Assembly: GCF_014748335.1 (NCBI RefSeq)
Contig: NZ_JAAVIY010000004.1
Location: forward strand, 186,001 to 250,000
Length of the DNA stretch: 64,000 nt
Reading direction: 5' to 3'
Source of the DNA: Flavobacterium selenitireducens
GTDB taxonomy: Bacteria > Bacteroidota > Bacteroidia > Flavobacteriales > Flavobacteriaceae
Translations under genes and position numbers: made by a program
The notes under the pieces: model-generated
The model's database searches: none
What the model was told of the DNA's origin: nothing
The model's input: the letters and a program-made list of their open reading frames with translations, nothing else
In this document: piece after piece, positions 17,936 through 26,462 of the stretch
Position numbering within the stretch: the stretch's first letter is position 1
Layout of the letters: the number at the start of each line of letters is the position of its first letter

Positions 17936-18871
17936 TTATTTTTTCAACGAAAAATAAAAAGTACTGCCGCTACCTGGTTCACTTATGGCCCAAATCTGCC
18001 CGCCGTGGTTTTCTACGATCTTTTTACACACCGAAAGCCCGATCCCGGAACCCGAATAACGGTCGCGCGAATGCAGTCGCTGGAACAACACGAAAATCCT
18101 GTCGAGATGGTCGGCCCTGATGCCGATTCCGTTGTCCGAGACCGAAAACTCCCAGAAATCAGGTGTTTCGTTGTAATCAAGTGTGATCAGCGTGTTGGTT
18201 TCGGGATTGCGATACTTGACCGCGTTGGCCAGTAAATTCTGGAAAACCTGACGGATCAGCGGCTTGCCGGCCGTGATGGTCGGCATCGCACCTTTAAAGA
18301 TGGTGACCTTGTTTTCGGCAAACATCGGTTTGTTGAGCGTGATCACTTCTTCGATGACATCACTAACGGGAAACGTTTCGTATTTGACTTTTTTTGTCCC
18401 GACCCTTGAATATTCGAGCAGGTCGGAAATGATTTGTTTCATGCGGGAAGCTCCATCGACCGCATAATGTATGTATTCGCGCCCTTTGTCGTCAAGGTTT
18501 TCGGAATAGCGCTTCTCGATCTGGGCCAAAAAACCTGTTACCATGCGCAACGGTTCCTGGAGATCGTGAGAGGCGATGTAGGCAAATTGTTCCAGTTCGA
18601 TATTGGACGCCGCCAGTTCGCCATTGCGCTGTTCCAGTTCGCGGTTCATATCGCGCAGCCGGTCGAGATAGCGCCGGTTGCGTGTTTCGTATTTCCGGAG
18701 CATGTACCAGAACAATATCCCGGATATGACAATGAAGCCACAGCCTTTCACCGTTTGATAAAAATGTTCCTGCGGATATTGGAATTTGCCAAAAAACCAG
18801 TCGCTGGCCAGTATCCATCCCAGGCCGGTCAAGAGGTAAATAAGAAAGATTCGCGTAGAAGTTCTTTTCAC
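17936..18871 (-). CDS. Membrane sensor histidine kinase, short N-terminal sensor
   Basis: A 311-residue kinase that appears to start with GTG (VKRTSTR-type start at 18871). Two membrane helices lie near residues 7-24 and 42-60 with only a short loop between them, so there is no real periplasmic sensor. A coiled coil follows (RDMNRELEQRNGELAASN). The H-box IASHDLQEPLRM is of the PAS-kinase/phytochrome-like type. The ATPase domain has LLANAVKY, DNGIGI and GSGIGLSVCKKI. It lies 235 nt upstream of the multi-PAS kinase on the same strand and may share its receiver partner. A near-match -7 box (TATCTTTA) lies about 20 nt upstream. Confidence 0.88.
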   Translation of the reverse strand: MKRTSTRIFLIYLLTGLGWILASDWFFGKFQYPQEHFYQTVKGCGFIVISGILFWYMLRKYETRNRRYLDRLRDMNRELEQRNGELAASNIELEQFAYIASHDLQEPLRMVTGFLAQIEKRYSENLDDKGREYIHYAVDGASRMKQIISDLLEYSRVGTKKVKYETFPVSDVIEEVITLNKPMFAENKVTIFKGAMPTITAGKPLIRQVFQNLLANAVKYRNPETNTLITLDYNETPDFWEFSVSDNGIGIRADHLDRIFVLFQRLHSRDRYSGSGIGLSVCKKIVENHGGQIWAISEPGSGSTFYFSLKK

Positions 18872-19022
18872 TTGATTCTTTAAGCAGCGTAAAGATAACG
18901 AAATCGGAATCGACCTGTGGTGGCGTCCATAAAAAATTCCCAGGCTGCCATCGTCTTCGGATCGCTTATTATGAATAAGTTAAGCGTAAATTGAAAAAGA
19001 TTTTTTATCGGAAAATAAAGTG

Positions 19023-19030
19023 TACCTTTG
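19023..19030 (+). promoter_or_regulatory. -7 promoter element for typA
   Basis: TACCTTTG (TAnnTTTG) ends 18 nt before the ATG at 19049. An in-frame TTG at 19028 overlaps this box and is not a start. AAAAGGA just before the ATG is one of the few plausible ribosome-binding sequences in the window. Confidence 0.6.
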
Positions 19031-19048
19031 CCGCTTCAAAAAAAGGAT

Positions 19049-20848
19049 ATGGAATCTATCAGAAATATTGCGATCATCGCCCACGTTGACCACGGAAAGA
19101 CCACATTGGTTGACAAAATCATGTACCATTGCCAACTTTTCCGCGAGAGCGAGAACGCAGGCGATCTGATCCTTGACAACAACGATCTCGAACGGGAAAG
19201 AGGAATCACGATTACCTCGAAGAACGTTTCGGTTACGTACAAAGGCACAAAAATCAACATTATCGACACTCCGGGCCACGCCGATTTCGGTGGGGAAGTG
19301 GAGCGCGTATTGAACATGGCCGACGGCGTTTTGCTTTTGGTCGATGCCTTCGAAGGTCCGATGCCGCAAACCCGTTTCGTGCTTCAAAAAGCGCTTGACC
19401 TTGGCCTGAAGCCGTGCGTGGTAATCAATAAGGTCGACAAGGAGAACTGTACGCCGGAAGAGGTTCACGAAAAAGTATTCGATTTGATGTTCGAACTTGG
19501 AGCGGAAGAGTGGCAGCTTGACTTTCCGACCGTTTACGGATCGGCCAAAAACAACTGGATGAGCGAAGATTTCAGGAATGTAACAGACAATATCGAGCCG
19601 CTTTTGGACATGGTATTAGCTCACGTTCCGGCTCCGAAAGTTTCAGAAGGGACGCCTCAGATGCTTATTACTTCGCTTGACTTTTCCTCATTTACGGGAC
19701 GTATCGCCATCGGACGTCTGCAAAGAGGCGAACTCAAAGAAGGACAAAATATCTCTTTGGTAAAAAGAGATGGCAAGGTCATAAAATCAAAAATCAAGGA
19801 ACTTCACGTTTTCGACGGACTCGGTCGCAAAAAAGTTGGGTCGGTCATTGCCGGCGACATTTGTGCATTGGTCGGGCTTGAAGGGTTTGAGATCGGGGAC
19901 ACCGTTGCCGACTTTGAAAATCCTGAAGCGCTTCAGACGATCACGATCGACGAGCCGACGATGAGCATGTTGTTTACGATCAACGATTCCCCTTTCTTCG
20001 GAAAAGAAGGAAAATTCGTAACCTCGCGCCATATCAAAGACAGATTGGCGAAAGAACTGGAAAAAAACCTAGCGCTTCGTGTAAACGATACCAACAGTGC
20101 CGATAAATTCATGGTTTTCGGACGAGGCGTATTGCACTTGTCCGTCCTTATCGAGACGATGCGTCGCGAAGGATACGAACTCCAGATCGGCCAGCCGCAG
20201 GTAATCATAAAAGAGATCGACGGCGTCAAATGCGAGCCTGTAGAAGAATTGACGATCGACCTTCCCGAGCACGTTTCGGGACGCGCCGTTGAATTCGTGA
20301 CCGTCCGCAAAGGCGAAATGTTGTCGATGGAGCCTAAAGGCGATCGCATGACGATACAGTTCCAGATTCCGTCACGCGGCATCATCGGATTGCGTAACCA
20401 ATTGTTGACCGCTACGGCCGGCGAGGCGATCATGTCGCACCGTTTCTTGGAATACCAGCCGTTCAAAGGTGAAATTCCGGGTCGTATCAACGGATCTTTG
20501 ATTTCCATGGAAAACGGGAAAGCGATTCCGTATTCGATCAACAAGCTACAGGATCGCGGCAAGTTCTTCGTCGATCCTAACGAAGATATCTACGAAGGAC
20601 AGGTTGTCGGCGAAAACTCTCGCGCAGACGATATGACGATCAATATCACCAAGACCAAACAGCTTACAAACTTCCGCTCCGCCGGTGCAGACGACAAAAC
20701 ACGTATCGTGCCTGCGATCAAGTTTTCGCTTGAGGAGGCTTTGGAATATATCCAAAAGGATGAGTACGTAGAAGTGACGCCGAAATCCCTGCGTTTGCGC
20801 AAGATTTACCTGAGCGAAACCGATCGCAAGCGTTTCAAGATCGACTAA
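19049..20848 (+). CDS. typA: Ribosome-associated GTPase TypA/BipA
   Basis: A 599-residue translational GTPase that acts in 50S subunit assembly and stress or low-temperature adaptation. G1 is AHVDHGKTT at residues 10-18, G2/switch I is [12 protein letters not shown]3 is [12 protein letters not shown], and G4 is NKVD. EF-G-like domains II, III and V follow, then the BipA-specific C-terminal domain ([18 protein letters not shown], and ending [20 protein letters not shown]). Length fits the family (about 600). The start [16 protein letters not shown] matches homologues. It is monocistronic, with its own -7 box and a strong terminator. Confidence 0.97.
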   Translation: MESIRNIAIIAHVDHGKTTLVDKIMYHCQLFRESENAGDLILDNNDLERERGITITSKNVSVTYKGTKINIIDTPGHADFGGEVERVLNMADGVLLLVDAFEGPMPQTRFVLQKALDLGLKPCVVINKVDKENCTPEEVHEKVFDLMFELGAEEWQLDFPTVYGSAKNNWMSEDFRNVTDNIEPLLDMVLAHVPAPKVSEGTPQMLITSLDFSSFTGRIAIGRLQRGELKEGQNISLVKRDGKVIKSKIKELHVFDGLGRKKVGSVIAGDICALVGLEGFEIGDTVADFENPEALQTITIDEPTMSMLFTINDSPFFGKEGKFVTSRHIKDRLAKELEKNLALRVNDTNSADKFMVFGRGVLHLSVLIETMRREGYELQIGQPQVIIKEIDGVKCEPVEELTIDLPEHVSGRAVEFVTVRKGEMLSMEPKGDRMTIQFQIPSRGIIGLRNQLLTATAGEAIMSHRFLEYQPFKGEIPGRINGSLISMENGKAIPYSINKLQDRGKFFVDPNEDIYEGQVVGENSRADDMTINITKTKQLTNFRSAGADDKTRIVPAIKFSLEEALEYIQKDEYVEVTPKSLRLRKIYLSETDRKRFKID

Positions 20849-20863
20849 TCCAAGAATAGTGTA

Positions 20864-20898
20864 TAAAAAAAACCATCAGCGTCAACTGATGGTTTTTT
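20864..20898. terminator. Bidirectional terminator between typA and the esterase
   Basis: AAACCATCAG pairs perfectly with CTGATGGTTT across a short loop, with A and T tracts on either side. It serves both convergent genes. Confidence 0.9.
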
Positions 20899-20920
20899 TA
20901 TGTCCGGAAGTTTTGGCGTG

Positions 20921-21979
20921 TTATTTTTTCGGTGTTGCCGATGGCGAAGCGGTGGATTTATGTCCTTCCTTTTTCGTTTCGCCCGTCTTCCCGGTCTTGA
21001 TCGTTTTGGGTTTGTCCTGATTTTCCACAGCGGACTTTCCGTCTGCGGTTTTCTTGATTGCCGTCGGATCCCACAAAAGGAAGTTCAGTGGTTCGGACAG
21101 CCGCACAGCCCAGGCTTTTTCGTTGTGGTCGTCTCCCTTGAACTCTTTTGTCATCCAGTTCTTTTTCGTGTAGCCGTGTTTGGCCATGAGGGCGTCCACT
21201 TTTTTCTGGGTGACGCCATAGTTGGCATCAAGGCCTTCGGTTCCGTGATCAAAATAGATTTTATGGTTCACGGCTGGCGGCAGTTTTTTGTCGAGGTATT
21301 TCAGGAAAGCGCCCGGAATCGGGTTTTGCGCAACTCCCGTAGCACCTATCCAATGCGTCGAAAGGCAAGCCGCGCCTCCAAAAACATCGGGATATTCGCA
21401 AATGGCGTAAAGTGAAATGAGTCCGCCCATGCTAGAGCCGGCGATAAAGGTGTTGGCCGCGTCGGTTTTGACAGAAAAGTTCTTGTCGATAAAAGGCTTG
21501 AGTTCGGTAACGATGAACTTGAGATAATTGTCGGAATTGACCTTTTCGCTGAACATCGGTTTTTCCCCGAAATACAGTCCGTAAATCGAGTCTTTCGTTT
21601 TCTGCGTCAGCGATTCAAACGGCTTTTGCGGAAAGTATTCGCTGAACCGCAGTTCCGGGATATTCGAAATTCCGACTACGATGAATTTCCGCGTCGATCC
21701 TTCCCGCATTAAACGAGCCGCGGTATTGTCTACGTTCCACGAAAGTTTATTCCAAGTAATCGATTCGTCGAAAAGCATTTGCCCATCGTGCATGTAAAGT
21801 ACCGAATATTTCTCGTTTTTGCTGTAACCAGGCGGCACCCAGACATCGACCGTCCTGCCTTTGATGATTTTCGATTCGAAAGGCGCCAGGTGCTTGATCG
21901 CGCCCTGTTTTACGTTTGGCTGGGCAAATGCCGAAAGTCCCGAAAGGGCAAAAACGGCAATGAGGAGTTTTAATCGCAT
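20921..21979 (-). CDS. Secreted esterase-D-like alpha/beta hydrolase with Lys-rich tail
   Basis: A 352-residue protein with a signal peptide (residues 1-19, ending SAFAQ). The fold is the Esterase D/enterochelin-esterase type: VWVPPGYSKNEKYSVLYMHDG for the first strands, the nucleophile elbow GSSMGG near residue 173, and a C-terminal His in GDDHNEKAW near residue 285. The last 50 or so residues are a low-complexity Lys/Thr/Ser tail (KTIKTGKTGETKKEGHK) not typical of the family. It starts 4 nt behind the 1484-residue T9SS protein and is probably co-transcribed with it. Substrate unknown; hydrolysis of an ester in a glycan or siderophore is possible. Confidence 0.82.
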   Translation of the reverse strand: MRLKLLIAVFALSGLSAFAQPNVKQGAIKHLAPFESKIIKGRTVDVWVPPGYSKNEKYSVLYMHDGQMLFDESITWNKLSWNVDNTAARLMREGSTRKFIVVGISNIPELRFSEYFPQKPFESLTQKTKDSIYGLYFGEKPMFSEKVNSDNYLKFIVTELKPFIDKNFSVKTDAANTFIAGSSMGGLISLYAICEYPDVFGGAACLSTHWIGATGVAQNPIPGAFLKYLDKKLPPAVNHKIYFDHGTEGLDANYGVTQKKVDALMAKHGYTKKNWMTKEFKGDDHNEKAWAVRLSEPLNFLLWDPTAIKKTADGKSAVENQDKPKTIKTGKTGETKKEGHKSTASPSATPKK

Positions 21980-21983
21980 GTAG

Positions 21984-24900
21984 TTATCGTTTTAAAGTAA
22001 AATGTCCTTTTGCACTGCGACCATCTTCGAGTTCAATCACGAACCAGTAGTCGTCTGACGGCATAGCGCGTCCGTTAAAAGTGCCGTCCCACCCGGAGCC
22101 CAAAGCGTCGAGTTGTTTGAGCAGTTTTCCATATCGGTCAAAGATTCTTACCGTAGCTTTTCCGTTTCTGGTAAAGGTGGCGCCTTTGAGGTTCCAGGTG
22201 TCGTGGTAACCGTCTGCATTAGGCGTGAAGAATTTCGGGAAACCCATAACCGAAACCTGCCATACCGCCGATGGGCAACCATTTGCATCCATTACGTAAA
22301 TCGTATGGCTGCCGGGCGCCACGTCCGTAAGGACATTGCTGTATTGGCCGGCATTCTCATGGTCGAGGCTGTACGTATAATTGCCGTAGCTGTTAGGGCC
22401 AAGCGTGACCGTAACGGTATTGGTTTGGGAAAAATCGACGACTTCCACGTTTTCGATGATAGCCTGGCTCGAGTGTATGACCGGAATGAAACGCAACTTG
22501 GAACAACCATTTGCGTTGGTCACCACGACGGTGTATAAACCCTCCGCCGTAGCGATAATCGTTGGAGTGCTTCCCATCGGGATGCCTTGTAACATCCATT
22601 GGTAAGTATAATCGGAGGCAGGCGAGCCATCGAGGATACCGCCGTCGAGCACCGTTGAAAAAGTGGGCGTATTGGTGCACACCACATGTGGGACCAAATC
22701 GATGTTTTGGTCGATGTCCGGCAGTCGATACACCTCGAGATTGAGTATGTACAGACGCGAACAGCTATTGGCTACCGTGTTTTCCAAACGTGCGAACACT
22801 TGGGAATTATAGGCTTGCGGATTCGTATATGACCCAGGGTTGCCAATTTCGTTTTGCTCGAGCAACGCGTCATTTATATTCGTGTAAAACCGAACGGATT
22901 GATTGCCGCCTCCCGGGATGTTCGCCTGTGTGAGGTCGAATTGGGTAAACCCGTCTTCCGATTCGAGTTCATCGCAAATCCCAGGTAAATCGATCGCGAC
23001 GTTGGCCAGCAAATTGACCGACAGGTTCAGCGTACTCAAGCTTAGGCAGCCGGTAGTGAGATTCGTCAGTTTGACAGTCAGTTGCTGTGGGTTCGAACTG
23101 TTAGTAAAATCGTTGGGCAATTGTCCGATGTCGCCCAAAGCATCGGCCGGATTCAAATAATAGCCGATTGAAAGGTTGGTATCTCCATTCGTAAAGCTGG
23201 CGTCGGCTTCCGATAGATTAAAAATCGTGATGCCATCGGGCGCCGTTCCGGTATCGCATTGCACAAGATTTCGCGTGACTATGGCCGGAGTCGGATCGAC
23301 CTGGATCGAGACGGTTTGGGATACGCTTCCGCAGACATTTCCCGCCCGCGAAAGCAACGCCCGGTATTGATAACCGCTTGTCGATGCCGCCGCCGAAATG
23401 ATGGTCAGGGTATTCGTCGTGGCTCCGGAGTATTGGGCGCCGTCGGAAATATTCGAAAAGGTCGTACCGTTTGCCGAAATCTGCCATTGGATGCTCGCCT
23501 CGGGATTAGTATCGATCGCAATCACGGCGTTTTCCGTCTCGCAGATGACCGTCGGAGTGGCGATCGGTTGGGCGTTTATGACGATCGGAGCCGGAATATT
23601 GTAGTTCGGATTTGGAGCCGTGTAACCGCCCGAGTTGAGCACGACGCCCCACTGATTGACCGTTACCGGTGCATTGCCGATGAATCCGTCGCCATCGGGA
23701 TCGTTAAAGCCCGCTTCCCTCACGTCCGGACATCCATCGTTGTCATTGTCGCTTTCGGCAAAATCCCAAACGTTGTCCGCATCGGCGTCCGCCATGCTGA
23801 AGTTGATCGTACCGCTGTTGGTTGCCGTTTCGATGGAATTAGAAAGTCCGTTGCTGCCAAAACTCGCCGGCGGACCATCGATGATGCCGTTGTTGTTGGC
23901 GTCGGTTGCCCCGCTTCCCGATTCGACGAGGTCAAAAACGCCGTTGTTGTCACTGTCGAGATCCAGGAAATCAGGATGTCCGTCTGCGTCGGTGTCCGCT
24001 GCGATAAAACCGGCAGCAAAAGCATCGTCTAGCCCGTCGTTGTTGCTGTCGGATCCCGAAAGGGGCGTAAACGAAACGCCTTGGGATTCGTAGAGATCGG
24101 GAATGGCATCGTTGTCACTGTCGAGATCGAGAGCGTCGGGAACGCCGTCTCCGTCGCTGTCACGCGGGACGCAACTGGCCACAATGCGAAAAGTCGCCCG
24201 GTTTTCGGCTGCATCGTCAAGATTTTTATGGGTGAAGGTGAAGCTTCCCGCTAAATGGCATCGGAAACTGAAAGTGCCACTTCCCGCCGGCAGCGAGGTC
24301 TGGCCGTTGAGCCTGAAGCGAATCTCAAACGATGAGAATTGCGTGATGCCGCTTTCGTATATTCCGTCGTAATTAGTATCAATGAGCAATTGATTGTCCG
24401 GATTGATAACGGTAATCGTGCGGTTATTGGGCGCACTCACGATAAATTCCGACTGTGAATTCAAGAGGTTCGAGGCGTTCGCCGTCTGGACATATTCAAG
24501 CGAAAAACTGACGGGTTGTGCGAACGTCATGCGGTACACCATCGAATTTCCTTGTCCCGCGCTGACCGACGAAACAAAATTGCCATTCGCATCGCCAACA
24601 AATGGACTTGGCGCAGGCGTGCCGACCGGCGTCGGGAAATTCCCCGTAAACGAATTGGCATAAGCACCGTTTCCGGCGGTGACGTTTCCGCTCAACGGAT
24701 TGCTCAAGTTAAAAGGCGCGTCCCCAAACGATTCCTGGCAATTGGCAATGCCGTCGTTGTCGAGGTCGATGTCGGCATTGTCGTTGGTTCCGTCGGCGTC
24801 GGTGTCAGGAGCGCAAAGGCTCACCGGGATGTTGTCTGAGATCAGTTCCGTGCCGCAAGCCGCAATTCCTGCTTTTACGTAATAATACCCAGGTTGCGAA

Positions 24901-26438
24901 GGCGTGTAGGCGCTGGTGGTGGCGCCCGGAATTTCAGCGTCGTTCATATACCACTGAAAGGTGTCGAACCCGGTTATCGTATTGACCGTAAGTTGCACGT
25001 TCGGCAAACAGTTTTCCTGGGAAATGTCGATCTGGTCGAAGGTAACCTCCGGTTTGAACGTAAATCCGGAATAGTAGCCTCCAAACGTGGCCGCATCGCT
25101 CGAGCCGTAAGAGGCGAGGTACAATTGGGTTGTCGAAAACACCGAGACATTTCCGCTAAGGCCATTGATAATGTACGTTTCAAAATTCGCATTCCCGCTT
25201 ATCCCGAACGGACCGTCGACCGTCGCTCCGGTAGAAACTAGGCTCGTCAGGGTGTGAGGTGTCCCGTTGACGAGGAAGTTTATCGCGGACCCGGTTTCAG
25301 TTACCATCGTGATTTTACCGTTAAAGACGCGATTTCCGACGCGGTCGATGAACGGGATATTGTCGATTGCCTTGGGCGTTTCACAACTCAAAGGTGGGAC
25401 GAAAAACATTTCCTGGTTGGCCTGGTCGGACCGCAAATTGTCGCCCACACTCTGGTAAGCGAACACATTTTTGTTGGTATGGATCGACATGTTGCCGTTA
25501 CCGTCAAAATCGCCTCCTTCAAAAAAAACGAATTCACCGGCGTTTAAGGTAGTGACGCCCGAATCGTTGTTGCGCGTGATTTCGGTCCCGTCTTCGTCTG
25601 CAATGATAAGCACGGTTTCAACTTCATCCATGCCCGTACTCCTGATAAAGACGTACTCTTTCCCGGTGCGTTCAGCCGATACGATCTGGTCGAAGCCAAG
25701 GTCGAGGTTGGCCATCGTGCCGTTGGTTCCTCCGAAAGCGCCGCAGTTCACGGCAATCGGTTTATCTGAGGTGACAAGCGATCCTATCATGCCGAGGCGG
25801 TTCGCATTGGTCGGACCCTGAACCGCACACACGAAGCTTTCCCCGTTGTTGAGAACGACCGAAAACGGAGCGTTACCGGCCGATGCGTTGTTGATCAGCG
25901 TAGTTCCGGGGCCAAAACCGCTAAAGTTGACAGTAGTATTGTTGTCGGTGGCAAGTACCGAAATAAAGTTAAGGCCGTTTGCACTATAGGTGTCATTCGG
26001 ATTTCGGAAACCGCCTATCCGGAATCGTGTACCTAGTGCCGCCATTCCCTTTGAAACGATTTCCCCGGCCTGGTTCCCGCTGCCGGCAATGAGCCTTGCG
26101 GTAACGTAAACCAGATCGTCCGCCTCGACGACAAAGCCACGGTCGGAACGGGTGGAGTGGGATAGGCCGGCGCCCATGACGAGCTGGGTATTGCTGCCAA
26201 ATCCGACGCTGTGCACATAAGGCGCATCGCGCGAAACGCTACCGGTTACGATGCTTCCTCCTATGTTGATGATCCTGAAGTTGACAGCGGTAACGCTTGG
26301 GGTCGATATGTATAGGAATTGTTCTTCCCCGGTAACGTTGAACGAGGAGACCAAAGGTGGGATGTAATGTGTTTTGCTGAACTGGGCCACTGCGCTGAAC
26401 GACAATAGCCAAAGCAGCAAGAGTAAAGTCTTTTTCAT
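21984..26438 (-). CDS. Giant T9SS type B surface protein with IgGFc-binding-like and TSP3-like domains
   Basis: A 1484-residue secreted protein. Residues 1-18 are a signal peptide. About 30-420 resembles the IgGFc-binding N-terminal domain family (GKEYVFIRSTG, VLIIADEDGTEI, FFVPPLSCETP). An Ig-like module lies near 470-540 (FQWYMNDAEIPGATTSAYT). Aspartate-rich thrombospondin-3-like calcium repeats occur near 545-570 and 760-940 (DSDGDGVPDALDLDSDND and relatives). Another Ig-like module and CHU-type repeats follow. The last 85 residues are a type B sorting domain: KFFTPNADGYHDTW, FDRYGKLL, GWDGTFNGRAMPSDDYWF and GHFTLKR. It is therefore expected to be exported through the T9SS and fixed on the cell surface. 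Adhesion is inference. Confidence 0.9.
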   Translation of the reverse strand: MKKTLLLLLWLLSFSAVAQFSKTHYIPPLVSSFNVTGEEQFLYISTPSVTAVNFRIINIGGSIVTGSVSRDAPYVHSVGFGSNTQLVMGAGLSHSTRSDRGFVVEADDLVYVTARLIAGSGNQAGEIVSKGMAALGTRFRIGGFRNPNDTYSANGLNFISVLATDNNTTVNFSGFGPGTTLINNASAGNAPFSVVLNNGESFVCAVQGPTNANRLGMIGSLVTSDKPIAVNCGAFGGTNGTMANLDLGFDQIVSAERTGKEYVFIRSTGMDEVETVLIIADEDGTEITRNNDSGVTTLNAGEFVFFEGGDFDGNGNMSIHTNKNVFAYQSVGDNLRSDQANQEMFFVPPLSCETPKAIDNIPFIDRVGNRVFNGKITMVTETGSAINFLVNGTPHTLTSLVSTGATVDGPFGISGNANFETYIINGLSGNVSVFSTTQLYLASYGSSDAATFGGYYSGFTFKPEVTFDQIDISQENCLPNVQLTVNTITGFDTFQWYMNDAEIPGATTSAYTPSQPGYYYVKAGIAACGTELISDNIPVSLCAPDTDADGTNDNADIDLDNDGIANCQESFGDAPFNLSNPLSGNVTAGNGAYANSFTGNFPTPVGTPAPSPFVGDANGNFVSSVSAGQGNSMVYRMTFAQPVSFSLEYVQTANASNLLNSQSEFIVSAPNNRTITVINPDNQLLIDTNYDGIYESGITQFSSFEIRFRLNGQTSLPAGSGTFSFRCHLAGSFTFTHKNLDDAAENRATFRIVASCVPRDSDGDGVPDALDLDSDNDAIPDLYESQGVSFTPLSGSDSNNDGLDDAFAAGFIAADTDADGHPDFLDLDSDNNGVFDLVESGSGATDANNNGIIDGPPASFGSNGLSNSIETATNSGTINFSMADADADNVWDFAESDNDNDGCPDVREAGFNDPDGDGFIGNAPVTVNQWGVVLNSGGYTAPNPNYNIPAPIVINAQPIATPTVICETENAVIAIDTNPEASIQWQISANGTTFSNISDGAQYSGATTNTLTIISAAASTSGYQYRALLSRAGNVCGSVSQTVSIQVDPTPAIVTRNLVQCDTGTAPDGITIFNLSEADASFTNGDTNLSIGYYLNPADALGDIGQLPNDFTNSSNPQQLTVKLTNLTTGCLSLSTLNLSVNLLANVAIDLPGICDELESEDGFTQFDLTQANIPGGGNQSVRFYTNINDALLEQNEIGNPGSYTNPQAYNSQVFARLENTVANSCSRLYILNLEVYRLPDIDQNIDLVPHVVCTNTPTFSTVLDGGILDGSPASDYTYQWMLQGIPMGSTPTIIATAEGLYTVVVTNANGCSKLRFIPVIHSSQAIIENVEVVDFSQTNTVTVTLGPNSYGNYTYSLDHENAGQYSNVLTDVAPGSHTIYVMDANGCPSAVWQVSVMGFPKFFTPNADGYHDTWNLKGATFTRNGKATVRIFDRYGKLLKQLDALGSGWDGTFNGRAMPSDDYWFVIELEDGRSAKGHFTLKR

Positions 26439-26462
26439 CGGCTAAAAATAGGAAATAAACTG

